In this document: one piece after another, positions 1 to 12,900 of the stretch
Position numbering within the stretch: position 1 is the first letter of the stretch
Layout of the letters: each line of letters begins with the position of its first letter
From: Oegoconia quadripuncta
Taxonomy: Eukaryota > Arthropoda > Insecta > Lepidoptera > Autostichidae
Assembly: GCA_949316235.1 (NCBI GenBank)
Contig: OX438755.1
Location: 21,971,151 to 22,035,150 of the forward strand
Direction: 5' to 3'
DNA: 64,000 nt
The notes under the pieces: model-generated
Databases searched by the model: none
Seen by the model: only the letters and a program-made list of their open reading frames with translations
Told to the model about the DNA's origin: nothing
Translations under genes and position numbers: made by a program

Positions 1-457
1 ATTATTTGATTTGCCACTAACGTTATTTCAATGCAATGCAAGCTCAAGATATCTCTCACTTTTATTTGCACGCATCTGTAAATAGCGCTGTCACTTTCTC
101 AGCCAAGACAGTTTAGACAAGACGGTCTCAACATTGTGCAGATATAATCTGCAATGCAGAAGATCTCCCAGTGGCTAGTGATGACGTCAAAGCAGTTCGT
201 CTCCTTTATCCGTCTACGTGCAAGTTAGTGTCTCGTTGAGTCCACACGGTCCAACCGTAGAGAGCCCAACAAAGTTACCGCAGTAAGTACCCGGCGCAGG
301 TGCACGCTCCCACGACACTAGTTACTAGTTCCCTAGCTAGTTGAGACACGGTGCAACTTTGTGATGCTCCTGCGAGCTTCGACCTTATTAACTCCGCTTA
401 ACCATTAACTTTGGAGCACTACTATTCCACATTTGAGGGAATTTACATTTAGGAGAG

Positions 458-771
458 GAGCGTCGGTGGCTCAGCGGTTAAGATGCGGTCTCCCAATTTA
501 GGAAATCCGGGTTCGATACTCAGGCGGGCCATGTACATACCAATGACTTTTTAAATTTAGTTTATTTACTTATGTGCATTTATCCAACTGCTCCTAAACG
601 GTGAAGGAAAACATCGTAACGAAACCTGCATGCCTGAGAAATAAAAATTCTAAGGCATGTGAAGTCCCCAACCCGCATTAGGCCAGTGTGGTGGACTACG
701 GCCCATACTCCCTCATATACGAGGGAAGGCCTATATCCCTGCAGTGGGATGTTTACGGGCTGATAATGATG
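458..771 (+). mobile_element. tRNA-derived SINE, family A, full length
   Basis: The head has pol III box A (TGGCTCAGCGGTTAAG) and box B (GGTTCGATAC). The body ends in CTGCAGTGGGATGTTTACGGG. Near-full-length relative at 53462-53771. Confidence 0.85.
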
Positions 772-890
772 ACGTTTAGGAGACATCAGAAACATTTACA
801 TTTCTTGTGACGGGTATTTGCTTTAAATGTTTGTGTGTATGTCTAAGTACGTAGGTTACGTATCGGTCAAATAGATAAGCTGAATATATG

Positions 891-1036
891 TAGCGTACGT
901 GAAGTAGAAGAGAGAAGTACTTGTCGCTTGAGAATTCAGTAGGTATATTTTTTTTATGTACAGTAGCGTACGTGAAGTAGAAGAGAGAAGTACTTGTCGC
1001 TTGAGAATTCAGTAGGTATATTTTTTTTATGTACAA
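891..1036. repeat. 73-bp tandem duplication
   Basis: Two identical 73-bp copies beginning TAGCGTACGTGAAG and ending in TTTTTTTTATGTACA. Confidence 0.9.
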
Positions 1037-2817
1037 CGGTTTGGTACTTGACCTCAATCACACCTGATGTTGAATGTGAATGTGAAGATGAGGTCGAAGG
1101 TGGAAGCGTACTGACCCGGAAACCCCAAAATATTTGGGAGACTGGCTATCCTATCTCTGACAACCGGAACACATCTGCTATCTGCCGCCGAACCGCGCAA
1201 AGTTTTTATGTTCGAGCGCTAACAATTTGTCAATAACTCGCTTGTGTTGATCGCTATATTTGGTACTACGTAAGCGCCTTAGAAGGAAAGATAATAATTT
1301 TTCATGAACGTCCCTACATATGTATATATGTATATTAGATGCTATCTCCTAGGGTGCTTACGTGGTACCAAATCGATCGAATACAAAAAACTTGACGTGG
1401 TACACCAGCAGTTCATTACGATAGTCTATTGTAAACTTAATATTACTTAAACAAATGACATTATTATGATGATACCTCTACAGTGCCACAGACAATGATG
1501 TACACGAGGCCACATTCTGGTCCTCGAGAATTTGATATTTTTGCCAACAATTCGCTAAGAAGAAGAATGATGCGGTATACATTACTCGGTACACAAATTA
1601 ATTGCGCGATGATTTCCCGCGGGCTCGTGTCGGCCACGTCCGCGGAGCCTACAGCACGTATGTATTCATAATTATATTCCATGCACGAGCACTAACGGAC
1701 ATTCCACACTATGTGGCCCAAGACATCTATGTAGTGTATAACAAATGTCTTGTAGTTTACTCGGAACATCAATCAACAACCCTCCCTCGAGCTGCTGCCG
1801 CCACCCGCCAGACGCCATGCAATAACTCACATTTCTAGTTAACCTTCAACCATCTTTTATCGATGGCTTTAGCTATTCCGGTTCCTTGCAAGAATGTACT
1901 TGATATTTAACTTTAGGAAAGAAAAAACAATAATCTTTTTTATTGATCAGTAAGTAAACCGCCGTTGACTGCATAAGTGTTGAGACGAGGACGGGGCGGC
2001 GGCCGTGTTTATTTATTCGTTATAGGATACAGACAGTATGCGGGACATTACGCCGCAATTCCGTCCCAGCGCTGCGGGACGCGGACAGGACGCTCGAATA
2101 GTTGCCAAAGTACATTAATTAAGATCCGGCATCTCAAAGGGAACTATTACCAGCACCGAATATGTTAATAGACTTCGCAACGCATCGCGCTCGCTCGCGG
2201 GCGGCATCACTTATTTAAGAGGTTGTCTTCAATTAAACTATACGTAGTTTAACGCTTTATTAAAACTATAAATTCACACTTTAGCATAATAATACGGTAA
2301 TGTGTTTTAATTAACATTATACCATTTTATTTTATGCAGCACTAAGGCGTTGCAGAATATAGCACAATAATTATTAAACACAGAAACACATAAAACATGC
2401 CGCGTCAGCATTACATGAGTTTGTTGAATTTGGTAAAGACAGAAATATCTTCAACATAATATTTAACCAGTTTGTACTCGGCACAGTGAACTCTGAAATC
2501 CATTAAATTCGATTTGATACCGCAATGATAATGAACAAGTGAACTAAACCAATCCAAGTTGTCGGTTACGTGGGCTCAGAAGTTGTCTCATAAAGCCGAG
2601 TTTATATCTCCAATGGGTTCGATTACGACTCATAAACAACGGATAATTACACTAACGATTGTACTAAATCAACCGCTCGTGCCGCGGAATGTGATAATTT
2701 GCTCTAAACTGATCGCGTTACATCGGGCGGCGGTAATGGCGGGGGTCACGTTACGTCGCCGCTGCCGTCGGGAACGGGGCGAGCTGGGCCGCAACGGGGC
2801 GGGGGGAACGCTGTCAC

Positions 2818-3840
2818 CTGTATGAGCAGCTGGTCGCGGTAGACGCCCCAGCAGTCGGCGTAGACACGCAGGGTGAGCTCGGCGCTGGCTCCGGCCGCCA
2901 GCACGGGGCGAGCGCAGTCACCTGTATGAGCAGCTGGTCGCGGTAGACGCCCCAGCAGTCGGCGTAGACACGCAGGGTGAGCTCGGCGCTGGCTCCGGCC
3001 GCCAGCACGGGGCGAGCGCAGTCACCTGTATGAGCAGCTGGTCGCGGTAGACGCCCCAGCAGTCGGCGTAGACACGCAGGGTGAGCTCGGCGCTGGCTCC
3101 GGCCGCCAGCACGGGGCGAGCGCAGTCACCTGTATGAGCAGCTGGTCGCGGTAGACGCCCCAGCAGTCGGCGTAGACACGCAGGGTGAGCTCGGCGCTGG
3201 CTCCGGCCGCCAGCACGGGGCGAGCGCAGTCACCTGTATGAGCAGCTGGTCGCGGTAGACGCCCCAGCAGTCGGCGTAGACACGCAGGGTGAGCTCGGCG
3301 CTGGCTCCGGCCGCCAGCACGGGGCGAGCGCAGTCACCTGTATGAGCAGCTGGTCGCGGTAGACGCCCCAGCAGTCGGCGTAGACACGCAGGGTGAGCTC
3401 GGCGCTGGCTCCGGCCGCCAGCACGGGGCGAGCGCAGTCACCTGTATGAGCAGCTGGTCGCGGTAGACGCCCCAGCAGTCGGCGTAGACACGCAGGGTGA
3501 GCTCGGCGCTGGCTCCGGCCGCCAGCACGGGGCGAGCGCAGTCACCTGTATGAGCAGCTGGTCGCGGTAGACGCCCCAGCAGTCGGCGTAGACACGCAGG
3601 GTGAGCTCGGCGCTGGCTCCGGCCGCCAGCACGGGGCGAGCGCAGTCACCTGTATGAGCAGCTGGTCGCGGTAGACGCCCCAGCAGTCGGCGTAGACACG
3701 CAGGGTGAGCTCGGCGCTGGCTCCGGCCGCCAGCACGGGGCGAGCGCAGTCACCTGTATGAGCAGCTGGTCGCGGTAGACGCCCCAGCAGTCGGCGTAGA
3801 CACGCAGGGTGAGCTCGGCGCTGGCTCCGGCCGCCAGCAC
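2818..3840 (-). repeat. 104-bp exon-donor minisatellite (10 copies)
   Basis: Ten near-identical 104-bp units. On the minus strand each is the last 81 or so bases of exon 25, its GT donor (CATACAG|GTGAC) and about 23 bases of intron. Only the highest-coordinate unit is joined to the full exon with an acceptor; the others lie in the downstream intron. The lowest edge shows small differences at the array boundary. Confidence 0.95.
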
Positions 3841-3902
3841 ACCGCGGGTGGGTGAGCACTGCAGCGCCAGGCCCGGTGCGCCCACCTCCTCGGCCCACGG
3901 GT
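3754..3902 (-). CDS. Dlec1: DLEC1-like exon 25
   Basis: Acceptor GTGTGATGCAG, donor GTGACT. Encodes DPWAEEVGAPGLALQ then CSPTRGVLAAG and SAELTLRVYADCWGVYRD, one of the best family matches (in DLEC1 relatives a W-G-x-Y-x-D motif sits here). Ends in phase 0. The last 81 or so bases plus donor are repeated nine more times to its left. Confidence 0.82.
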
Positions 3903-6900
3903 CTGCATCACACCGACAGTACGATAACAGAGTTTTTCCCTTTTGACATTAATGCAACTCTCTACTTTTATTGAGAGACACTTCACGAGTACAGGACAGA
4001 ACAAAATTTACTATACTTTTATGGAAGGCTTGACTTGCAATTGGATTTTTATAGACATAGATATATATTTATTTGACACCACACTATAGCAACAACAATA
4101 TTAATAAAAATTTATCATTAGGAAACACTTTTTATTCCCTTTCTGTGTACCTCATTTTCAAGGGGACCTGTATTAGACCTACAGCTTACAATTTCCTAAA
4201 GCGCTGCTATAATTCATAAATCAGAGAGCGAGAGAACACTCCTAATTCCGTCGCAGTCGCATTTGAAACAAACGTAAGTCATTATGTGAAGTGAGAAGAG
4301 TAAATATTTGGGGAATTTCAACTATTTACTTATTTGCAAGACAGATCGCACTGAAAATATTTACGGAAATCCTCTCTCAATAGAGTTCTCTTGGAAAGTT
4401 TTGTTTACAATCGCCAATCGCGTCGTTCATTTTACGAATGTGCAGTTGCACAATTATGGAGTTCACAGCCATAGGTTTTGCACTATTATATAAGTATTTT
4501 TTATATATTAGATGTGTTACTCGTCGAGGTTGGTGTCGATGGCTATCCTGCTCTCTCTGTGCACACACAGAAGCCACATAAATTGCCATTCCAAGAATGC
4601 ATAATAAGCTGATTAGAATGCACGAGACAGTGTTATTTCACTTCAAATGTCTCTACAAAACCTTCCTATTCTCTCTCTCAACTGCAAAATGGGGACTACA
4701 CAATGTCGACGCAATAACAGGCTGCGATTTATTAAAAATACAAAATATTCGATGAGAATTAAATTAAATTTTGTTACTTCACTAACGAGTCGCAGAGTGG
4801 GAGCAACAGTTGTAAAGGGAGCTCTGATAACCGGACAAATAAACGCTTATCGCATTTACAGGCGACGTGACTCGATTCTATTCAGATGATTCCAAACATT
4901 TACTCTTCCAACTTGGCCAAACAACCTTTGGCTTCACCCGATAACGTTACAAAGAACAGGTTGTTCTGTGCATACACACAAGTAAGTATTTGAACAGTAC
5001 GAGCATGAAATGGCAAAATGTGTCCCAAAATCACAATATTATTGAGAGTTGTTATGCGAGAGAAAATCAAGTTTTTCATACATCAAGTTCGCCTGGAACA
5101 TGTCTATGGAATGTCTATGGAACAGCTGATTTCTCGCGATTGCAGAGTTAATAAAAATTGTTCAGTATGGCAGGCTAACACACCATATAAACTATATACA
5201 TGATTGTACATAATACACTTCTCGTCAGGCAACTATTCACAGAGTTGATAAGTAAACAGAATCGGATTATCAATAGATTGGTTTTGGAACTTGTATAATA
5301 AGTAGGTGTGAGAGTCCTGTACCGATGAGCGATGGCCGCGCCGGGCCCCGCCTCCCGGCGGCCCGCTGTAATGACCTAACTTTGCCGATATCAACTTATA
5401 TTGCCAAAGTTGGTACACCTTATTACTCCCAAAGCAAACTAAACATCGAAATCATTACGTACGGCCCCAGATAGAGAACGATTCACCGAAACAGAGAACT
5501 CTATTATTATTCTACGTCAGGTTTAAACTGGATCTTGGGCACTACCTCCTCCTCTCCCCCTCACCCTCCCCGCGCTGGTCAGGAGTAAAAACTTGTAAAG
5601 TGGCGTTAATTCGGGTTAAAGGAGGCTATAACTTGTGAAGCGACGTCCCGCGCCCCGCCGCATCGGTCATTATAATTTGACAATTTATTTTCATAATTGC
5701 CTGATATCCACACCTCCCCTCACCCAGCTGGTTGTTGTTGGAGCTCCTTATCATAAATTGTTTTATCGCGTTGAGATTTCGTTTCGCGTCGCTGTTCGTT
5801 AAAATTTTCGATAATTTTGCTCTGGGGCTTTCAATTTTCAGTAGAAGTTGTCAAAGCAGGCAGTACTTGTTACATCTCGAGACGGCCCTCATGGAGCTTA
5901 TCGTGACATCAACTGGGCTGACGTTTTTGTACCGACTTTCTATAATAAAAAGAAAGATTGGAATATGTTTTCTAGTTGGCATCATAAAAGGAAAATAAAC
6001 GTGGCGTCACTAAACCGCACACGGTAGGGTGGGCGGATGTGTGTGCATGTGAGTGTGGGGGGGGGGGGGGGGGGGGAGACTCACTCGGGAGTTCCCGACT
6101 GGTTTATAGCGAAACGAGGCGTAACAAATAATGCATCAGAGTAAAACTGTTAACGTATACACACGTGTACTTACAATACCGCCTCAAATAAAGTAAATAA
6201 ATAAATAAATCCCTTGCCAGAATGACAGAGACCTGCGGCGAGGGTGCGCAGGCGGCGGCGCGGCCAGCGGCGCAGGGCGGCGCGCCACCGCCCCGGCAGC
6301 GCGGGCATGGTGGAGGGGGAGGGGGGAGGGGGGGAGGGGGGGGAGGGGGGAGAGACCTGCGGCGAGGGTGCGCAGGCGGCGGCGCGGCCAGCGGCGCAGG
6401 GCGGCGCGCCACCGCCCCGGCAGCGCGGGCATGGTGGAGGGGGGAGGGGGGAGGGGGGAGGGGGGAGGGGGGAGGGGGGAGGGGGGAGAGACCTGCGGCG
6501 AGGGTGCGCAGGCGGCGGCGCGGCCAGCGGCGCAGGGCGGCGCGCCACCGCCCCGGCAGCGCGGGCATGGTGGAGGGGGGAGGGGGGAGGGGGGAGGGGG
6601 GAGGGGGGAGGGGGGAGAGACCTGCGGCGAGGGTGCGCAGGCGGCGGCGCGGCCAGCGGCGCAGGGCGGCGCGCCACCGCCCCGGCAGCGCGGGCATGGT
6701 GGAGGGGGAGGGGGGAGGGGGGGAGGGGGGGGAGGGGGGAGAGACCTGCGGCGAGGGTGCGCAGGCGGCGGCGCGGCCAGCGGCGCAGGGCGGCGCGCCA
6801 CCGCCCCGGCAGCGCGGGCATGGTGGAGGGGGGAGGGGGGAGGGGGGAGGGGGGAGGGGGGAGGGGGGAGAGACCTGCGGCGAGGGTGCGCAGGCGGCGG

Positions 6901-9900
6901 CGCGGCCAGCGGCGCAGGGCGGCGCGCCACCGCCCCGGCAGCGCGGGCATGGTGGAGGGGGAGGGGGGAGGGGGGGAGGGGGGGGAGGGGGGAGAGACCT
7001 GCGGCGAGGGTGCGCAGGCGGCGGCGCGGCCAGCGGCGCAGGGCGGCGCGCCACCGCCCCGGCAGCGCGGGCATGGTGGAGGGGGGAGGGGGGAGGGGGG
7101 AGGGGGGAGGGGGGAGGGGGGAGAGACCTGCGGCGAGGGTGCGCAGGCGGCGGCGCGGCCAGCGGCGCAGGGCGACGCGCCACCGCCCCGGCAGCGCGGG
7201 CATGGTGGAGGGGGAGGGGGGAGGGGGGGAGGGGGGGGAGGGGGGAGAGACCTGCGGCGAGGGTGCGCAGGCGGCGGCGCGGCCAGCGGCGCAGGGCGGC
7301 GCGCCACCGCCCCGGCAGCGCGGGCATGGTGGAGGGGGGAGGGGGGAGGGGGGAGGGGGGAGGGGGGAGGGGGGAGAGACCTGCGGCGAGGGTGCGCAGG
7401 CGGCGGCGCGGCCAGCGGCGCAGGGCGGCGCGCCACCGCCCCGGCAGCGCGGGCATGGTGGAGGGGGGAGGGGGGAGGGGGGAGAGACCTGCGGCGAGGG
7501 TGCGCAGGCGGCGGCGCGGCCAGCGGCGCAGGGCGGCGCGCCACCGCCCCGGCAGCGCGGGCATGGTGGAGGGGGGAGGGGGGAGGGGGGAGGGGGGAGA
7601 GACCTGCGGCGAGGGTGCGCAGGCGGCGGCGCGGCCAGCGGCGCAGGGCGGCGCGCCACCGCCCCGGCAGCGCGGGCATGGTGGAGGGGGGAGGGGGGAG
7701 GGGGGAGGGGGGAGAGACCTGCGGCGAGGGTGCGCAGGCGGCGGCGCGGCCAGCGGCGCAGGGCGGCGCGCCACCGCCCCGGCAGCGCGGGCATGGTGGA
7801 GGGGGGAGGGGGGAGGGGGGAGGGGGGAGGGGGGAGAGACCTGCGGCGAGGGTGCGCAGGCGGCGGCGCGGCCAGCGGCGCAGGGCGGCGCGCCACCGCC
7901 CCGGCAGCGCGGGCATGGTGGAGGGGGGAGGGGGGAGGGGGGAGGGGGGGGAGGGGGGGGAGGGGGGAGAGACCTGCGGCGAGGGTGCGCAGGCGGCGGC
8001 GCGGCCAGCGGCGCAGGGCGGCGCGCCACCGCCCCGGCAGCGCGGGCATGGTGGAGGGGGGAGGGGGGAGGGGGGAGGGGGGAGGGGGGAGAGACCTGCG
8101 GCGAGGGTGCGCAGGCGGCGGCGCGGCCAGCGGCGCAGGGCGGCGCGCCACCGCCCCGGCAGCGCGGGCATGGTGGAGGGGGGAGGGGGGAGGGGGGGAG
8201 GGGGGAGGGGGGAGAGACCTGCGGCGAGGGTGCGCAGGCGGCGGCGCGGCCAGCGGCGCAGGGCGGCGCGCCACCGCCCCGGCAGCGCGGGCATGGTGGA
8301 GGGGGGAGGGGGGAGGGGGGAGGGGGGAGGGGGGAGAGACCTGCGGCGAGGGTGCGCAGGCGGCGGCGCGGCCAGCGGCGCAGGGCGGCGCGCCACCGCC
8401 CCGGCAGCGCGGGCATGGTGGAGGGGGGAGGGGGGAGGGGGGAGGGGGGAGGGGGGAGAGACCTGCGGCGAGGGTGCGCAGGCGGCGGCGCGGCCAGCGG
8501 CGCAGGGCGGCGCGCCACCGCCCCGGCAGCGCGGACACGTTGCGCAGGCGCACCACGCGGGACCGCACTGACAACACACATACACGAATACTGAATATTG
8601 AGCGACAGTTTCAATGTAAGGCACCTCCGGCTCGCTGTCCGTCTTCCACACCCGTAGTCATATCGGTCAGTTTAACATTGGACCTTCGAATCGCAAAACC
8701 AAATAAGAAATCTGAATATCTCGAAAGCGGTCCGGCGGAGTCGAATGAGAGGTATGACGTTCAGCATTCGACGGACAGCGATGGAGTAGACCCGAGCCTC
8801 ACTCGAATGAGGCGGCACTCCCCGAGTGCGGGAGAGATAGTTCCGCTCGCCGCGGCCCTCGGAGCCGCCGCTCGGTCCGCGACGCGACGTTCCGGAACGA
8901 ACCGTTCATTAGCTCCCGAACGAGCGGCTCCGAGGGAGCCGAGTGGATTTCTATGTTTTACAAATTACAAATGCACACTGAAAGAAGTGTCGGGCGCTTC
9001 TGTCGCCAACGACACAATGGACAGAAGTCGACCTGCCTCGCTATGTTAATACTGTATTCCTCGTCGGACAAAAGATAAGGGACTTTGTTTTACGAATGTT
9101 TTTGTTAGCTCATAAAACTGCTCCTCACGATAAAGTTTAATAATGTTCGAATTTCTGCAAACATCGAAGTCATTAGGTAGACCGTAGCATTGCGGTCTAT
9201 ACTCATACGAGTCACGACAGACTATTATTCACGAGGTCGATCGCGGTAAATACCAACGATAACGGTGTGAATAATATTGTCTTACAAACTGTAACTCGTT
9301 ACGATCTAATCATATATCAAAATGGTTCAAATTCCCTAGTTTTGTCGTCGTTCGTCTTAATATAAATTTTATAATACGCACCTTAGCGTTGGACCAAATT
9401 ATATTAAAAAATAGCGCAATCGACTCCAGGGTGTAACCTGGAATCCTAGATAGCAGCAAATTTTTACATGGCGCCGTCCACATTCAGGGACGAGCTTCAC
9501 GTGATCCTGGCCTCCGGAAGCCACAGAGTGATGTCCACAGTGTGAGGAGGCGGTGAGACTGACCGGTGTGCAGCGGCAGGCGCCAGAACTGCAGGCAGTA
9601 CGGGTGCACGGCGTCCGGCAGCACGGGCCGGCACCGGCCGCAGCACGGGCACACGCGGGTCAGGGCCGGCGGCTCCCACACTGCGGACGGACCGGGGCTC
9701 AGCTCTCGCCGGACATTACAACATTATCGCTCAACATTCAACTAGAGCGAGCGGTATCGGAGCTCGAAAGATGATCATTATGAATTTAAAGACAGATCTA
9801 CGAGTGCATTTCTTTATTTTTTAAGGCAAAAACGATATCTGCCGCGGCTCTCACTTCTGGTACGTGGCTGAATATCACCGGGCCGAACTCACCGATCTCG

Positions 9901-12900
9901 ATGTCGGAGGGCGTGTCCTCCGGGCCGGGCGGCGGCCGCGGCCGCTTCTCCGGCTTCACGTACATCATCTCGAACTTGCAGCGGCACAGGTCCTCTACAC
10001 ACGTGCACACAGACAGACGTTATATGCTCTAGGAGGTATACTGTAGGAGTACATTATGATCGTTATTAAAGTTAATATCGAAGTATTTAAAACGTGGCAT
10101 TGCAAGAATAAATATTTCTAAATAGGTTTATTGCAATAGCTACACTTTAACCTGTTTTCGTTCCTACTCGAACACGAGTTGATTCTAAACTTGTTATTGA
10201 AAAGTGAAATGTCAATAAACGAGTCTCCAATGAGTCGCACGCATCAAAGATTTAAACAGTTTGAATATTAGAGAAGAACAAGATAATAAACAGTTTGCAC
10301 CGACTATCAAATCAACCTAAGTGCAGTGAATTCTGAGATAAAATCATAATGGACGAGCTATTCTCACGGATAAGTTTCCGAGCGAGACCTACTAGTGCCG
10401 CTCATAAACATAACTCATATAACCGTCGCGTCGCGCGGACGGAAGCACTCTCACACTCACATGTCGGCGCGCTCTCACTCTCGGTCCTGCCGCCCCGTGA
10501 TGGACTGACTACCTCACACTCTACTCCACAGACTTTATCACCGCAACAGATGGTATCAATCTATTTTATCCATCTGTCACAAAAAGTGGCAACTTTTTAT
10601 AAGATTCTCTGTGACTGCATTATTATTTCATATCAAAATATCTACGCGTTTTTGAGTGTATACAATGCGTCCAGGTAAAAATGTTGGTGAGTATCATTAA
10701 TTGTCATGCATAAAATATGCGTGGATACTGTCTTTTGGTCTAGTCAACAAAATCAATAAGCAAGCCTGAAGATGAGAAGAAAATGTGGACTGCTGGAAAA
10801 GAACGAAGTAGAAACGACGGCCGTTGAGGCAGGGGAGCTCTGAAGTAGAGACAGATTCGAGGATTCATCCAAAGCAAAAAAATATACCGACGCTTAAAAA
10901 TCTTATAAAATTTATTGAATTAACCACAAGGTCTTTGTTCCACCTGCAGTCTCACATGTAGCCATGTACGAGTAGGAGGAGGAGCATAGTTTTACTTATT
11001 ACAATTTCGAAGGTATTGAATGGAATCATATTTAGAACGTCGTTTTAAAAAAGCGTGTCCCACGGGTACGACACTGTCAGCACAACACATCTACACCGCC
11101 CAACGATTAAACCAACTGGAAGTGCTCGATAAGCAACATCAATCACTTGCGATGGAATTAGCCTAAACAGGACACATTTTTTATCGTATCGTCGTCTTAA
11201 ATCAAATACTTCGGCATTACAGAGGTTGAAGGTAACAACCAAGGAGACGTCTGGGTTTCATACTGGCACATTTAGTAGTTCACTGCGTTTCTAACAAGGT
11301 ACACGAGCAGTCGCATCTGTCTGATCCAGTCACAGTTTTATTATATATGCTGTGGTGCAGCTGCGGCACGCTTGAGCTGCACGTGACACCAATGAGTTGA
11401 TTCAACGTTCATTTAATTTCTTACAATACAATACAAATACACTTTATTGCACATCAGAAAAGAAAATACAGTTTCAGAAAAGTGGTAAGAATAGAATGTA
11501 CAATTTGGCGACCTTATCACTAAAAGCGATCTCTTCCAGGCAACCTTTGGGTATATAAGGACAGAACATTTGAATGAATTCTTAATATTGTCAAATTACC
11601 AACTACTTTACTACTGACCCCGGTCTATGATTTGTAGTTATTTACGTCTACTTTTTCTTAGTTCCGCAGTCCAAGCACACAATATATACATAAAAGTCCT
11701 AGATCTATTACCACCTTCATTAAGTGGTGATCAAAGCAGAGGATTAGCGCTGAGGTTTCCAGGTGTTGCAGTGGGAAGTGTGTGTATTGCTATTTTACCG
11801 ATCCGCGTGGCTCGTTTGATGTCCTCCGCCGCGAATATCTCCTCGTCCGTGCTCGGCTGCTTCTTATTCGCCTCCCACGGAAATATCTCCCTCTAGAACC
11901 AACACCGCACTACTTTACTCTCTATCTACTATGAGATAAAGAGACATAATCAAAGAAATATAGTTTAGAGAACAACTTATGTTTTACTACCAACACTAAA
12001 ATGATTTTAGCATGTTTCGTTTATATTTTATCGTCGACTCAAATGTTATCCACTTGACACAAGTCAATACTGAAGTTCTTATACAACGATGATCATTTAT
12101 TCGTACTTTTATTTATACAGGGCGTCCCAAAGTTATGGGACATGAAGGGGAAGTACCTTAAATATCGTAGATAGTGAATTTTGCTCAAAGAAGACTTTAT
12201 GTTATTTTTAAAAGTTAGTAATTCTGCATTCATAGATTTTCTAAAAATTATTTGCTTCGGCTGGGAATCGAACCGACTCAAATGTGAAAAAAAAAACACC
12301 CTACTTTTATGATGCCAATCGAAAGAATAGCTAAAAAATAATAACTCTGCCTAAGTAACATAGTATTTTAAAAGAAAGGAACAACGTGAAATTAATCATA
12401 AATATCTTAAAAAGTATGCATTCAAACAAACGCTGTCATAAACTGTTCCATTTTCAAATTATAAATTATTTATTTTTGTTTTTAATTTGCCTTCTGTCTA
12501 GCTTACAGAGGACGTATTGAAATACAAGTTTTATCATTTCATCTACACGTGCACTTATAATAAGGAAAACTATGTTAGTACCTATTTTATGAAGTGGGTA
12601 CTTATTTACGAATAATCAATGCTATCTTTGGAATGATAATATCGCTACTTTTCGAACGTCGTCGGCAATAAATAACTTTCTTGAAATTTGACTCAATCAT
12701 TTTATGTTGTTCCTTTCTTTTAAAATACTATGTTACTTAGGCAGAGTTATTATTTTTTAGCTATTCTTTCGATTGGCATCATAAAAGTAGGGTGTTTTTT
12801 TTTTCACATTTAAGTCGGTTCGATTCCCAGCCGAAGCAAGTAATTTTTAGAAAATCTATGAATGCAGAATTACTAACTTTTAAAAATAACATAAAGTCTT

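Larger units (their letters stand above)
1..2817. other. No gene recognised; left end of window
   Basis: Should lie in the intron after exon 25 or contain further DLEC1-like exons, but I found none with convincing splice sites. It contains SINE A and the 73-bp duplication. Confidence 0.5.

Noticed and set aside
461..530. tRNA gene
   Set aside because: Has A and B boxes but is the head of a 310-bp SINE repeated at 53.5 kb; no proper cloverleaf was evident.
1464..1682. 72-codon minus-strand ORF as a further DLEC1-like exon
   Set aside because: A possible acceptor exists, but there is no ASH-like pattern and no convincing donor.
2818..3840. CRISPR-like regular array
   Set aside because: Units are tandem with no unique spacers, the DNA is eukaryotic, and the unit is an exon edge.
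6104..8651. ORFs of about 800-890 codons in several frames on both strands
   Set aside because: They exist because the array is GC-rich and has no stop-forming triplets; they are proline/glycine/arginine low complexity in every frame. Only exon 24 at the right end is supported.
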